Shown: one piece after another, positions 25,088 to 34,451 of the stretch | Position numbering within the stretch: the first letter of the stretch is position 1 | Layout of the letters: every line of letters begins with the position of its first letter | NCBI RefSeq assembly: GCF_036231945.1 | Contig: NZ_CP109599.1 | Coordinates: forward strand, 434,001-498,000 | Source of the DNA: Streptomyces sp. NBC_01429 | GTDB lineage: Bacteria; Actinomycetota; Actinomycetes; Streptomycetales; Streptomycetaceae | Reading direction: 5' to 3' | Length of the DNA: 64,000 bases | Made by a program: the position numbers and the translations under genes | Notes under the pieces: generated by a model | What the model was told of the DNA's origin: nothing | The model's database searches: none | What the model saw: only the letters and a program-made list of their open reading frames with translations

Positions 25088-26032
25088 TCAGCCCGGTGCG
25101 GGGTCCGTGCGGCGTGCGGTGTGCGCGGGCCCCCGCGCCGTGGTGAACCAGAACAGGGCCGCGCACAGGAAGGCCGCCGCCGCGAAGACCAGCGATTGGG
25201 GGACGGAGTCGTGCCGCGCACCGGCGACGAGCGCGCCGGCCGCCGACACCGCCAGGGAGACCGCAGGCAGCGCACAAGGGCGCCGCGTGACGACCGATGC
25301 GTCGCCCGATGCGTCGCCCGGTGCGTCGCCCGGTCCGTCGCCCGGTGGCAGCAGCCGGGCCGCGAGGCCGTAGCAGGCGCAGGCCAGCAGTGTGGAACCC
25401 AGTACGTCGCTCGGGCGATGGTGGTAGGTGGCCAGGACGGCGCCGGCGGTGACGGCGAGCCACAGCATCCCGGCCGCCGTGGCGTAGGGGCGGACGCGGG
25501 GAGAAGCGACGAGGACGGCGCCGAGGGCCAGCGCGGCGGGGATGGCCGCGTGTCCGCTGGGGAAGCTCGACTCGATGAGTGACTCCCTCGCACCCACCAG
25601 ATCGGGGCGGGGCAGGATCATCCTGGCGACTTCCTTGCCGCCCATCGTGCCCACGACGATCCCGATCGCCGCGCACCCTCGCCACCAGCACCTGCGCACC
25701 AGAGTGACGGCGACGATGACCGCGACGCCCACGAGCAGGGTGGACATCGCGGTGTGCTCCAGCGGCGGCATGGCCGATGAACCGTAGGCCGCCCCCGACC
25801 AGCCGTAGATCCACGCCGGTTTGGCGCCGTACCCGCCGAACAGGGCGTTCTCCGCCCGCTGCCCGAACGGGGTACGGACAGCGATCAGGTAGACCGCCAG
25901 GAACCCCAGGAGGCACAGCGGAGCCGAGACGCGTAGCCGTGGCCTCCGCGCGGGACCGGGTTCGGACGTGGTGCCGTGGACCTGGCCGGGGCCCGGGTGC
26001 GTGGACAGGTTGGAGGGATCTCGCCGAGTCAT
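25088..26032 (-). CDS. PAP2-superfamily membrane phosphatase
   Basis: 314 residues, about six helices. Phosphatase motifs: KEVARMILPRPD (motif 1), SSFPSGHA (motif 2) and HHRPSDVLGS (motif 3, with His and Asp). The first 45 residues are a Pro/Gly/Arg-rich cytoplasmic tail. Between helices 5 and 6 is a GDxP/GDAS repeat encoded by four 12-base units. It probably dephosphorylates a lipid pyrophosphate or phosphatidate outside the membrane; substrate unknown. Convergent with the pectate lyase. Confidence 0.87.
   Translation of the reverse strand: MTRRDPSNLSTHPGPGQVHGTTSEPGPARRPRLRVSAPLCLLGFLAVYLIAVRTPFGQRAENALFGGYGAKPAWIYGWSGAAYGSSAMPPLEHTAMSTLLVGVAVIVAVTLVRRCWWRGCAAIGIVVGTMGGKEVARMILPRPDLVGARESLIESSFPSGHAAIPAALALGAVLVASPRVRPYATAAGMLWLAVTAGAVLATYHHRPSDVLGSTLLACACYGLAARLLPPGDGPGDAPGDASGDASVVTRRPCALPAVSLAVSAAGALVAGARHDSVPQSLVFAAAAFLCAALFWFTTARGPAHTARRTDPAPG
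25296..25343. repeat. 12-bp tandem repeat in the PAP2 gene
   Basis: Four copies of GATGCGTCGCCC (later copies GGTGCG and GGTCCG) encode GDAS/GDAP/GDGP in a cytoplasmic loop. The length is a multiple of three, so copy-number changes leave the frame intact. Confidence 0.85.
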
Positions 26033-26113
26033 CGCGTTCTCTGTCTTCGTGGGGGCAGCGGCTTGGTGGGGGGCGGCGCGGTCACGCGCCGCTCCGTGCG
26101 GGGGGGGCTGTTG

Positions 26114-27070
26114 CTACCGGAGGAGGGCCCGGCTCTGCCGACGCTGGGCGGCGATCGCCAGGACCGGGAGCGGGGCGATCAGGAGGAGAAGGACGACCAG
26201 GTCCGGCAGGGAGTTCACGAACCCGTTCGGCCGGATGACGATCGCCTGTGTGCGGATGAACGCGAACACCGCGACGGGGATCAGCCACCGGTAGTCGCCG
26301 GTGGCGGCCGTCGCCACCCACGCCGCGATCAGCGCGACGACTTCGACGGCGAACAGGCCGCGCTGGAAGGCCGGACTGATGGAGATGACGTGCAGGCCCC
26401 CGGCCACGATCATGGCGAGCACGACGGGGACCAGCCAGCGGTACGAGTGGCGCCGCAGCCGGCCGGGACGGCAGACCGCCAGCACCGCGCACGCGGCGCA
26501 CAACGTGCCCGACAGCACCAGGTCACGGGCCGTGATCGGGGCGCCCAGACCGTAGTAGCCCAGGCCCGCCTTGCCCTCGTCGCCGAAGAGCGTACCGCTG
26601 TTGAACGTGGCACCGGCGTAGATCATCACTGCCGCGACCGGCAGGGCGATCCACGGCCTGCCGCGCAGCAGGGCGATCAGGCAGACCAGCGGAAGCAGCC
26701 CGTAGGGCAGGAGCCGGGTCCCCGTGGGGCCTTCCGCCCACGGGTACCACCCGGAGAAGTGGAAGGCGATGGCGTGCCGGCCGGGATCGATGCGCAGTGC
26801 CCAGTGCCACACGTCCTGTAGGTACGGCACCAGCGCCAGCGCGGCGAGGACGAGAGCGGTCAGATGGACGCCGTCCAGCCACCACGGCCGGGCCGTGTCG
26901 TCGGCGACGGCACGGGCACGGACCTGCACCCCGGACCGCGCCAAGGCGACGAACTCCCGCGGCGGGGGCCAGGAGCGGCCGGGATACGCCTCGGCCAGGC
27001 AGGCCAGCAGCTCCTCTCCGTGCCGGGAACGGTAGGGCGCGGGGTAGGCCGCGAGCAGCAGACGGTTCAT
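26114..27070 (-). CDS. Polytopic membrane protein coupled to a PadR regulator
   Basis: 318 residues. The N-terminus MNRLLLAAYPAPYRSRHGEELLACL resembles the permease-like N-termini of PadR-linked membrane proteins. Seven or so hydrophobic helices follow (LTALVLAALALVPYL, LPYGLLPLVCLIALL, LVLSGTLCAACAVLAV and others). ATG 27070 overlaps the PadR stop (ATGA), so the two are co-translated. PadR-coupled proteins of this type are often stress or antibiotic-response membrane factors; no enzymatic motif is seen and the function is unknown. Confidence 0.75.
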   Translation of the reverse strand: MNRLLLAAYPAPYRSRHGEELLACLAEAYPGRSWPPPREFVALARSGVQVRARAVADDTARPWWLDGVHLTALVLAALALVPYLQDVWHWALRIDPGRHAIAFHFSGWYPWAEGPTGTRLLPYGLLPLVCLIALLRGRPWIALPVAAVMIYAGATFNSGTLFGDEGKAGLGYYGLGAPITARDLVLSGTLCAACAVLAVCRPGRLRRHSYRWLVPVVLAMIVAGGLHVISISPAFQRGLFAVEVVALIAAWVATAATGDYRWLIPVAVFAFIRTQAIVIRPNGFVNSLPDLVVLLLLIAPLPVLAIAAQRRQSRALLR

Positions 27071-27408
27071 GCCGGCGCCGCTCCGACATCCCGCGCGCGT
27101 CCGATGACGACGGCCGCCGCCTGCCGCATCCGCTGCGCCTCCCGGCCGAGTACCGCGGTGCCGTCCTCGGTGAGCCGGTAGTAGCGCCGCGCCCGCCCGG
27201 CCACGATCTCCTCATGGTCGGCGGCCACCAGCCCGGCCCGCTCCATCCGGTCCAGCGCGCCGTAGAGGGTGCCGACAGCGATCCGGAGCCGCCCGTCGGT
27301 GGCCTGCTCGGCGGCTTTGATGATGCCGTAACCGTGCAACGGCCCGTCCATGAGCGCGGCGAGGATGAAGTACTGCGGTTCCGTCAAGGACGGGTTCCGT
27401 CGTGTCAT
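27067..27408 (-). CDS. PadR-family transcriptional regulator
   Basis: 113 residues, a single winged helix plus short C-terminal helix. LTEPQYFILAALMDGPLHGYG, IAVGTLYGALDRMERAGLV and RARRYYRLTEDGTAVLGRE are classical PadR segments. The gene is followed directly by the membrane protein gene and preceded by an AT-rich palindrome at 27418-27438, so autoregulation of the pair is likely. The inducer may be a phenolic or membrane-active compound (family knowledge). Confidence 0.92.
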   Translation of the reverse strand: MTRRNPSLTEPQYFILAALMDGPLHGYGIIKAAEQATDGRLRIAVGTLYGALDRMERAGLVAADHEEIVAGRARRYYRLTEDGTAVLGREAQRMRQAAAVVIGRARDVGAAPA

Positions 27409-27417
27409 GCGTCGAGC

Positions 27418-27438
27418 ATATATCGACCGCCGATATAT
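27418..27438. promoter_or_regulatory. PadR operator palindrome
   Basis: ATATATCG, five bases, CGATATAT is a perfect inverted repeat 10 bases upstream of the PadR start on the minus strand. It is strikingly AT-rich for this genome, and PadR sites commonly have this ATATAT...ATATAT form. Confidence 0.72.
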
Positions 27439-27494
27439 ATCCCACGACCCCGGGTGATCACCCCGGCAGCGTCTCCATCGCCCGGGCGGACCGG

Positions 27495-28280
27495 CTAATT
27501 CCCGGCGCTCGCCCTCGCGTACATCTCCGGGTCATGGGCGCAGATGATCGCCAGATCGGGCTCCGCGCGTCGCTGGAGTTCGGCGAGACGGGCGTGGTTG
27601 TCACGCACTCTGCCCAGGTCGAAGGCGATGAAGGATTCCATGGCCCGCAGGGCGACGGGGATGCGGGAGCGGCCGTCGACCGTCGCGGAGTGGTAGAAGG
27701 CGTCACCGGCGTGCAGCAGCCAGCGGGGGCCGGTGTCGACCGCGACGCACGCGTGTCCACGGGTGTGGCCGGGCAGCGAGACGAGGACGATCCCGGGAGC
27801 GATGGAGTCGAGTTCCCTGGCCGCAGCGAATCCTCGCCATTTCTCCCCGTCGGGGCTGTGTTCGACGATCCTCGGGCCGTGCGCCCACTGCGCCGAGCTG
27901 TAGCGCATGCGTTCTCGCCGGGACGGCGCGATCATGGACCCGAGCGCCTCGGCGGCGGTGACATGTATGCGCGCGCGGGGGAAGTCGGAGAGCCCTCCTA
28001 TGTGGTCGGCGTCGAAGTGCGTGACGACGATGTGCCGGACGTCGTCCCGGCTGAAGCCGAGCCGTTCCACCTGACGGGCGGCGGTCTCCTCCACGCGGAG
28101 CACCGGCCGGATCACGTGCCGCGAAGCCCCCAGGCGCCGCTTGGGGTCGGCGATGTCCTCCAGGCCGAAGCCGGAGTCGACGAGGACCAGGCCGTTGTCG
28201 GTTTCGAGCAGAAGGACGTGGCACACCAGGTGGGCGGTGGGCAGCAGCATGGTGCCGCAGTTGAGGTGGTGAACCTTCAC
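27495..28280 (-). CDS. MBL-fold metallo-hydrolase
   Basis: 261 residues from GTG 28280 (AAAGGA upstream). The metallo-beta-lactamase zinc motif is [11 protein letters not shown] (HxDxDH form); further ligands are His in [10 protein letters not shown], Asp in [10 protein letters not shown] and His in [25 protein letters not shown] is the family's second strand. The variant resembles quorum-quenching lactonases and other small hydrolases; substrate not known. It diverges from the metE leader region across a gap holding the inverted repeat at 28374-28391. Confidence 0.88.
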   Translation of the reverse strand: MKVHHLNCGTMLLPTAHLVCHVLLLETDNGLVLVDSGFGLEDIADPKRRLGASRHVIRPVLRVEETAARQVERLGFSRDDVRHIVVTHFDADHIGGLSDFPRARIHVTAAEALGSMIAPSRRERMRYSSAQWAHGPRIVEHSPDGEKWRGFAAARELDSIAPGIVLVSLPGHTRGHACVAVDTGPRWLLHAGDAFYHSATVDGRSRIPVALRAMESFIAFDLGRVRDNHARLAELQRRAEPDLAIICAHDPEMYARASAGN

Positions 28281-28373
28281 GGACGGGTGTCCTTTCGCCG
28301 TACCTCTGGGGGGAGTTGGACCCACAGCCCCGGTCCGGCCTGCCCCGGTCCGGAACGTGAACACGATCGCGTC

Positions 28374-28391
28374 GGTCACCCTACGGTGACC
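28374..28391. promoter_or_regulatory. Inverted repeat GGTCACC-4-GGTGACC
   Basis: Perfect 7-base arms lie 94 bases upstream of the MBL gene, in the 289-base stretch between it and the cobalamin riboswitch. It could be an operator for either gene. Nothing else stands out in this stretch. Confidence 0.4.
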
Positions 28392-28568
28392 CCGCCGCGA
28401 ACCGGAACGCGGAGTCGCCCGGGCGTGAACGCGGCGGGCCCCGGGTCCGAACACGGAGCCCCCCGGAACTCCGGGGCGTCACCATACCGTCACTTCGCGT
28501 GACCCGGGTCGCGTCCCGGGATGCGGGCAGGAGTGTGCGCCCGCCTCTTCTCGCTCTAAGGTGGACGT

Positions 28569-28762
28569 GCAGCTGGTTCGCCCCGTCCGCCAGGCGGGGT
28601 GTCGTAAGAGGGAACCCGGTGGGAATCCGGGACTGCCCCGCAGCGGTGAGTGGGAACGACCGCCGTCATACAAGCACTGGATCCGACCGGGTCCGGGAAG
28701 CGACGGCCAGTAGGTGTCTCGTGATCCACACGAGACGGGCCCGCGAGTCCGAAGACCTGCCC
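28569..28762 (+). promoter_or_regulatory. Cobalamin (adenosylcobalamin) riboswitch
   Basis: Core elements in order: AAGAGGGAACCCGGTGGGAA, TCCGGGACTGCCCCGCAGC, GGTGAGTGGGAACGACCG and the 3' GAGTCCGAAGACCTGCC, which pairs with the 5' GCAGCTGGT. This is the B12-box layout of cobalamin riboswitches. It sits 177 bases upstream of metE, the B12-independent methionine synthase, the classic target: with cobalamin present, metE is shut off in favour of MetH. Confidence 0.94.
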
Positions 28763-28939
28763 GTTGCCCGCACGCGACCGATCGCGCGCGGACATCCCGG
28801 TGACCTCGTGGGCGGGTCGGCGTACATATCGAGCGGCACGCGCGACGGCACAGCGTCGTGGGCCGCCCGGTCGGTCGTCCCTTCGCGTCCTCGGTCCCGT
28901 CCCCGGGATACCAGGACACATCTCGCGAAGGAGAGTTCC

Positions 28940-31264
28940 GTGACAGCGAAGCCCGCAGCCGCGGCAGCACGAGCCACCGTGTACGGCTACCCCCGCCAGG
29001 GTCGGAACCGTGAGCTGAAGAAGGCCATCGAGGGCTACTGGAAGGGCCGGGTCGGCGCCGACGCCCTCCGGGAGACCGCGGCGGACCTCCGCCGTTCGAA
29101 CTGGCGGCAGCTGGCCGACGCCGGAATCCATGAAGTGCCGTCCGGTGATTTCTCGTACTACGACCATGTCCTGGACACCAGCGTCATGGTCGGCGCTGTC
29201 CCCGAGCGGCACCGCGCGGCGGTCGAGGCCGACGCGCTGGACGGCTACTTCGCGATGGCCCGGGGTACCCAGGACATCGCCCCGCTGGAAATGACGAAGT
29301 GGTTCGACACGAACTACCACTACCTGGTGCCCGAGCTGGGCCCCGACACCGTCTTCACCGCCGACTCCGCCAAGCAGGTCGCCGAGTTCACGGAAGCCCT
29401 CGCGCTCGGCCACACCGCCCGCCCGGTCCTCGTCGGCCCCGTCACCTACCTGCTGCTGGCCAAGCCCGCCCCGGGCGTCGCGGCCGACTTCGAGCCGCTG
29501 ACCCTGCTGGACCGGCTGCTGCCGGTGTACGCGGAGGTGCTCGCCGATCTGCGGGCGGCCGGCGCCGAGTGGGTCCAGCTCGACGAACCCGCGCTGGTCC
29601 AGGACCGTACCCCGGCCGAACTGAACGCGACCGCCCGCGCCTACCGCGACCTGGGCGCGGCCACCGACCGGCCGAAGCTGCTGGTCGCCTCGTACTTCGG
29701 GCGGCTCGGCGAGGCGCTGACCGTACTGGCCAAGGCCCCGGTCGAAGGACTGGCCCTCGACTTCACCGAATCGGGCGCCGCCAACCTCGAAGACCTCGCG
29801 GCGGCCGGCGGACTGCCCGGCAAGCGGCTGGTCGCGGGCGTCGTCAACGGACGCAACATCTGGATCAACGACTACGAGAAGTCCCTCGCCACTCTCGGCA
29901 CGCTGCTCGGCCTCGCCGACCGCGTGGACGTCTCCACGTCCTGCTCGCTCCTGCACGTACCGCTGGACGCCTCCGCCGAACGCGACATCGACCCGCGGAT
30001 CGCCCGGTGGCTCGCCTTCGCCCGGCAGAAGACGCACGAGATCGCCGTCCTGGCGCGCGGTCTCGGCCAGGGCACCGGCACCATCCAGGCCGAACTCGCG
30101 GCGAACCGCGCCGACCTGGTCTCCCGGGCCGGGTCCGCGCTGACCCACGATCCCGGGGTACGTGCCCGTACCGCCGCCATCACCGACGCGGACGGCCGGC
30201 GGTCGCAGCCGTACGCCGAACGGACCGCCGCCCAGCGCGCGCACCTCGGCCTCCCGCCGCTGCCGACGACGACCATCGGTTCGTTCCCGCAGACCACCGA
30301 ACTGCGCACGGCACGGGCCGACCTGCGGGCCGGGCGGATCGATGTCGCCGGGTACGAGGAGCGGATCAAGGACGAGATCCGGGAGGTGCTCTCCTTCCAG
30401 GAGAAGGCCGGGATCGACGTCCTGGTCCACGGCGAGCCCGAACGCAACGACATGGTGCAGTACTTCGCCGAACAGCTCACCGGCTACCTCGCCACCCGGC
30501 ACGGCTGGGTCCAGTCCTACGGCACCCGCTACGTCCGGCCCCCGGTGCTGGCCGGGGACATCTCCCGCCCCGAGCCGATGACGGTGCGCTGGACGACCTA
30601 CGCGCAGTCGCTGACCGAGCGCCCCGTCAAGGGCATGCTGACCGGCCCCGTCACCATGCTCGCCTGGTCCTTCGTCCGCGACGACCAGCCGCTCGGCGAC
30701 ACCGCGCGCCAGGTCGCGCTCGCCCTGCGCGACGAGGTCGACGACCTGGAGGCGGCCGGCACCTCGGTCATCCAGGTCGACGAACCGGCCCTGCGCGAAA
30801 CACTGCCGCTGCGCGCCGCCGACCACGCCGCCTACCTGGCCTGGGCGACCGAGTCGTTCCGGCTGACCACCGGTGGCGTACGGCCGGACACCCAGATCCA
30901 CACGCACATGTGCTACGCGGAGTTCGGGGACATCGTCCAGGCCATCGACGACCTCGACGCCGACGTCATCAGCCTGGAGGCGGCCCGCTCCCACATGCAG
31001 GTCGCCCGCGAACTGGCCGAGCACGGCTACCCGCGCGAGGCCGGGCCCGGTGTCTACGACATCCACTCCCCGCGCGTCCCGAGCGCCGAGGAGGCCGCGG
31101 CCCTCCTGCGCAAGGGACTGGAGGCCATCCCCGCCGAGCGGCTGTGGGTCAATCCGGACTGCGGTCTGAAGACCCGCGGCTGGCCCGAGACGCGGGCCTC
31201 CCTGGAGAACCTCGTCACCGCCGCCCGTGAAATCCGGGCCGAGCTGGCGACCGAGAACTCCTGA
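28940..31264 (+). CDS. metE: Cobalamin-independent methionine synthase
   Basis: 774 residues from GTG 28940 (GAAGGAGAG 4 bases upstream). Both halves of the duplicated barrel are present: [20 protein letters not shown] at the N-terminus, [13 protein letters not shown] at the start of the C-terminal barrel, [35 protein letters not shown] and [11 protein letters not shown]. Zinc ligands fit His and Cys in THMCYAEF, Glu in SLEAARS and Cys in [11 protein letters not shown]. It moves a methyl group from methyltetrahydrofolate polyglutamate to homocysteine. Control by the cobalamin riboswitch upstream and a strong terminator downstream isolate it as one unit. Confidence 0.97.
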   Translation: MTAKPAAAAARATVYGYPRQGRNRELKKAIEGYWKGRVGADALRETAADLRRSNWRQLADAGIHEVPSGDFSYYDHVLDTSVMVGAVPERHRAAVEADALDGYFAMARGTQDIAPLEMTKWFDTNYHYLVPELGPDTVFTADSAKQVAEFTEALALGHTARPVLVGPVTYLLLAKPAPGVAADFEPLTLLDRLLPVYAEVLADLRAAGAEWVQLDEPALVQDRTPAELNATARAYRDLGAATDRPKLLVASYFGRLGEALTVLAKAPVEGLALDFTESGAANLEDLAAAGGLPGKRLVAGVVNGRNIWINDYEKSLATLGTLLGLADRVDVSTSCSLLHVPLDASAERDIDPRIARWLAFARQKTHEIAVLARGLGQGTGTIQAELAANRADLVSRAGSALTHDPGVRARTAAITDADGRRSQPYAERTAAQRAHLGLPPLPTTTIGSFPQTTELRTARADLRAGRIDVAGYEERIKDEIREVLSFQEKAGIDVLVHGEPERNDMVQYFAEQLTGYLATRHGWVQSYGTRYVRPPVLAGDISRPEPMTVRWTTYAQSLTERPVKGMLTGPVTMLAWSFVRDDQPLGDTARQVALALRDEVDDLEAAGTSVIQVDEPALRETLPLRAADHAAYLAWATESFRLTTGGVRPDTQIHTHMCYAEFGDIVQAIDDLDADVISLEAARSHMQVARELAEHGYPREAGPGVYDIHSPRVPSAEEAAALLRKGLEAIPAERLWVNPDCGLKTRGWPETRASLENLVTAAREIRAELATENS

Positions 31265-31271
31265 TCCCGGT

Positions 31272-31315
31272 GGGCACGTCGGCCGGACAGCTCGCCGTGT
31301 CCGGCCGACGTGCCC
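31272..31315 (+). terminator. Strong hairpin terminator of metE
   Basis: A perfect 18-base stem with an 8-base loop (GGGCACGTCGGCCGGACA and its complement) begins 7 bases after the metE stop. No T-run follows, but stem strength alone makes it a convincing terminator. Confidence 0.85.
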
Positions 31316-31363
31316 CGAGCGGCATCGGACCAACGGCCCGCCGCGGTCGGATCGGGAGTCGGA

Positions 31364-31398
31364 GTCGTCAGTCGTCAGTCGTCAGTCGTCAGTCGTCA
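31364..31398. repeat. Five tandem copies of GTCGTCA
   Basis: A 7-base unit repeated five times without error, then GTCGG, lies between the metE terminator and the folP ribosome site. It is non-coding. It may be slippage-prone or a stacked protein-binding site; no function is evident. Confidence 0.9.
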
Positions 31399-31417
31399 GT
31401 CGGACAAGGGGAATGCG

Positions 31418-32293
31418 GTGCACATGACCGGTCAGCAGGGACGAGGCTCGGTGGAGGGACTGCCGGTCTGGGACCGCTGCGCGGTCATGGGCGTGGTCAA
31501 CGTGACTCCGGACTCCTTCTCGGACGGCGGCCGCTGCTTCGACGCGGCGGCCGCGATCGAGCACGGTCTGGACCTCGTGGCCGAGGGAGCCGATCTGGTC
31601 GACGTCGGCGGCGAGTCGACACGTCCGGGCGCGACCCGGGTCGACGAGGACGAGGAGCTGCGGCGCGTCCTTCCCGTCGTACGGGGCCTGGCGGCCGAGG
31701 GCGTCGTCGTCTCCGTCGACACCATGCGCGCCGCCGTCGCCGCACGGGCGGTCGCGGCGGGCGCGGTCCTCGTCAACGACGTCAGCGGCGGACTCGCCGA
31801 CCCCGCCATGGTCCCCGTCGTGGCGGCCGCCGGTATCCCCTTCGTGGTCATGCACTGGCGCGGCTTCAGCCATGGGACGAACGGCCGCGCGGTGTACGCG
31901 GACGTGGTGGGCGAGGTCGTGGCGGAGCTTCGCTCCCGTATCGACGCCGTGGTGGGCGCGGGGATCGCGCCGGAGAGACTCGTGGTCGACCCCGGTCTCG
32001 GTTTCGCCAAACGGGCCGAGCACGACCTGCGCCTGATGAGCAGCATGAGTGAACTGCGTTGCCTGGGACGCCCCGTGCTGATCGCGGCCTCCCGGAAGAG
32101 GTTCCTCGGCCACCTTCTGACCGAGGACCGGAACACCCCGCCCCCGGCCCGTGAGCGGGACGCCGCCACCGCAGCCGTCTCGGCGATAGCCGCGTACCGG
32201 GGAGCCTGGGCCGTACGCGTCCATGAGGTCCGGGCGACGGCGGACGCGGTACGGGTCGCACGGGCCTGTGAGGGACCGGCAGGACGAACATGA
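31418..32293 (+). CDS. folP: Dihydropteroate synthase
   Basis: 291 residues from GTG 31418, placed 5 bases after AAGGGGA; an ATG at 31424 is possible. CAVMGVVNVTPDSFSDGGR and VDVGGESTRPGATRVDEDEE are the two signature segments, with SVDTMRA, VNDVSGG, VVDPGLGFAK and IAASRKRFLG following in order. It condenses pterin pyrophosphate with p-aminobenzoate. Streptomyces usually have a second folP in a folate operon, so this copy, next to metE and cobF and lacking folate-gene neighbours, is probably a paralogue. It reads toward cobF 13 bases away. Confidence 0.93.
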   Translation: MHMTGQQGRGSVEGLPVWDRCAVMGVVNVTPDSFSDGGRCFDAAAAIEHGLDLVAEGADLVDVGGESTRPGATRVDEDEELRRVLPVVRGLAAEGVVVSVDTMRAAVAARAVAAGAVLVNDVSGGLADPAMVPVVAAAGIPFVVMHWRGFSHGTNGRAVYADVVGEVVAELRSRIDAVVGAGIAPERLVVDPGLGFAKRAEHDLRLMSSMSELRCLGRPVLIAASRKRFLGHLLTEDRNTPPPARERDAATAAVSAIAAYRGAWAVRVHEVRATADAVRVARACEGPAGRT

Positions 32294-32306
32294 GGAGACC
32301 AGCACC

Positions 32307-33119
32307 ATGACCACCCGGCTACGCCACCTGCTGGTCATCGGCATCGGCGCCGGTGACCCCGACCATGTGACGCTGGCCGCCGTGAAGGCCATGCGCAGGG
32401 CCGATGTCTTCTTCGTACTCGGCAAGGGCAGGGAGAAGTCCGACCTGACGCGGTTGCGGCGGGACATCCTCGACGAGCACGTGCCCGGTCCGTACCGCGT
32501 CGTCGAGGCCGAGGATCCCTGGCGCGACCGTGCGCAGGGCGAACGGGCCGGATACACCGCCGCGGTGCACGACTGGCGCCGCCGGCGCGCCGACGTCTGC
32601 GAACGGCTGATCCGCGAGGAGCTGGCTCCGGGACAGTGCGGGGCGTTCCTGGTGTGGGGCGACCCCTCGCTGTACGACAGCACGCTCGGCATCCTCGAAG
32701 ACATCGGGGCCCGCGGCGGGGTGGCGTTCGACCACGAGGTGATCCCCGGCATCAGCAGTGTCTCCGCGCTGGCCGCGCGGCACCGTATCGGCCTCAACCG
32801 GGTCGGCCGGCCCGTCCACATCACCCCGGGACGGCGGCTCGCCGAGAGCCTTCCGAACGACGACGGCGACATCGTCGTCATGCTCGACGCACACGAGACG
32901 TTCCGCCACTTCACCGGCGCGGACACCTGGATCTACTGGGGCGCCTACATCGGGACCCCGGACGAGATCCTGATCTCCGGGCCGCTGGACGACGTCGCCG
33001 AACGGATCGGGCGGGCGCGCGCCGAAGCGCGCGCCCGGCACGGCTGGATCATGGACACCTATCTGCTGCGGATCCATCCGGACGCGCCGGAGACAGGGGC
33101 GGGGGCGGGGGAGGAGTGA
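32307..33119 (+). CDS. cobF: Precorrin-6A synthase (deacetylating)
   Basis: 270 residues from ATG 32307 (GAGGAGA upstream). VIGIGAGDPDHVTLAAVKAM and FLVWGDPSLYDSTLGIL are the two SAM/uroporphyrin-methyltransferase motifs; EVIPGISSVSALAARHRIGL completes the fold. Residues such as FVLGKGREKSDLTRLRRDIL are typical of CobF, which methylates C-1 of precorrin-5 and removes the acetyl group in aerobic B12 synthesis. Other cob genes are not in the window. Its place behind folP, one terminator away from a B12-regulated metE, is unusual and may reflect shared one-carbon logic. Confidence 0.9.
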   Translation: MTTRLRHLLVIGIGAGDPDHVTLAAVKAMRRADVFFVLGKGREKSDLTRLRRDILDEHVPGPYRVVEAEDPWRDRAQGERAGYTAAVHDWRRRRADVCERLIREELAPGQCGAFLVWGDPSLYDSTLGILEDIGARGGVAFDHEVIPGISSVSALAARHRIGLNRVGRPVHITPGRRLAESLPNDDGDIVVMLDAHETFRHFTGADTWIYWGAYIGTPDEILISGPLDDVAERIGRARAEARARHGWIMDTYLLRIHPDAPETGAGAGEE

Positions 33120-33343
33120 AGCGGACCGTACCGGCACGGGCAGGGTGCCGCGCGGTGGTGTCAGCCCCGGGCGAGTGGTTCGGCGCCGCCGGTTGACCGC
33201 GTCGAGGGCCGGGTTGACGGCGTGGGCATCACTGGGCGTCCAGTTGCTCCATGGTGCGCGGGCCGATGCGGCAGGGGCCCCCAGCTTCTCGGCCGCCGCC
33301 AAGCACGACGCCCGCCGAGCACGGAGAGAAAGACTGAATCGCA

Positions 33344-34282
33344 ATGAAGGCATGGCAGTTCACCGAGGTCGGAAAGCCCCTCAGCCACAACGAGATCCCG
33401 GAGCCCGAGGCGGGTCCCGGCGAGATCGTCATCGAGGTGAGGGCTGCGGGCCTGTGTCACAGTGACGTCGGTTTCCTGGACGGCACCCTGACCGCCCTCC
33501 TCCCGTTCCGTCCGATCACCCTGGGTCACGAGATCGCGGGCGTCGTCGCGGCCACCGGCCCCGGCGTCACGCGCTTCGCCGTCGGCGACCGGGTCGCGGT
33601 ACCGGCGGCGATCGAGGGTCCCGGCACCTCGTCGAACGGCGGCTTCCAGCCGAAGGTCGCCGTACGCGAGAACCTCGTTCTCCCCCTGCCGGACGGCATC
33701 GCCTGGGACCAGGCCGCCGCGGCGACCGACGCGGGGCTCACCTCGTACCACGCGATGGTCGTCCAGGGCGGGGTGGCCTCGGGCACGAAGGTCGGTGTCA
33801 TCGGCTTCGGCGGACTCGGCTCGCTGGGCGCGCAGGTGGCGCTCGCGGTCGGTGCCGAGGTCTATGTGGCGGAGAAGAACGAGAAGGTTCACGCCTTCGC
33901 CCGCGAACTCGGCGTGGCCGATGTGGCGACGGACATCAGCGCGTTCGCCGACGAGAAGCTCGACGTGGTGGTGGACTTCGCCGGGTTCGGCACCACGACC
34001 GCGGCGGCGGTGGAGACCGTACGGCGCGACGGCCGGGTCGTCCAGGTCGGGCTGGGGGTCGGCGAGGGCACCATCAACCTCCAGACGCTCACCCTCAACC
34101 AGGTCGTGCTCATCGGCTCGCAGGCGGGTACGGCCGAGGACCGCCGGGCCGTCCTCGGCCTCGTCGCGGCGGGCAGGGTCACCTCCCGGGTCACCCGGAT
34201 CGGCTTCGACGACATCGCCGACGGCATCGGCAGGCTCGAACGCGGCGAGGTGATCGGCCGGTTGGTCGGCGTCAACGAGTGA
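33344..34282 (+). CDS. Alcohol dehydrogenase catalytic-domain protein (MDR family, no structural zinc)
   Basis: 312 residues. AAGLCHSDVGFLDG and ITLGHEIAGVVAATGPGV carry the catalytic zinc-type Cys and His-Glu. VGVIGFGGLGSLGAQVAL binds NAD(P). The four-Cys structural zinc lobe normally following GDRV is absent: the sequence runs VAVPAAIEGPGTSSNGGF instead, explaining the short length. GGAGAGAAAGA precedes the ATG. The 224 bases between cobF and this gene hold no gene I can support. Substrate unknown. Confidence 0.85.
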   Translation: MKAWQFTEVGKPLSHNEIPEPEAGPGEIVIEVRAAGLCHSDVGFLDGTLTALLPFRPITLGHEIAGVVAATGPGVTRFAVGDRVAVPAAIEGPGTSSNGGFQPKVAVRENLVLPLPDGIAWDQAAAATDAGLTSYHAMVVQGGVASGTKVGVIGFGGLGSLGAQVALAVGAEVYVAEKNEKVHAFARELGVADVATDISAFADEKLDVVVDFAGFGTTTAAAVETVRRDGRVVQVGLGVGEGTINLQTLTLNQVVLIGSQAGTAEDRRAVLGLVAAGRVTSRVTRIGFDDIADGIGRLERGEVIGRLVGVNE

Positions 34283-34294
34283 CGCGGCGCCATA

Positions 34295-34312
34295 GGCGCG
34301 GGTGCCCGCGCC
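34295..34312 (+). terminator. GC hairpin after the dehydrogenase
   Basis: GGCGCGG, a 4-base loop and CCGCGCC, 12 bases after the stop at 34282. It is terminator-like but lacks a T-run. Confidence 0.5.
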
Positions 34313-34451
34313 CTCCCGTCCGCTCCCCCACCTGGCCCCCGGCCGCGTGCGGAACGCACCGGCGGCGTATGGACTGGACCGGACTGCCCGGCAGCGCCCG
34401 TCCGGCGCCCCGTGGACGGGGCCGCCGAGGCCGGGAGGAGGGGACGGTTCC

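Noticed and set aside
28556..31333. 925-residue minus-strand frame
   Set aside because: Exact antisense of metE; its GC-rich codons make long open shadows and no family motif is seen.
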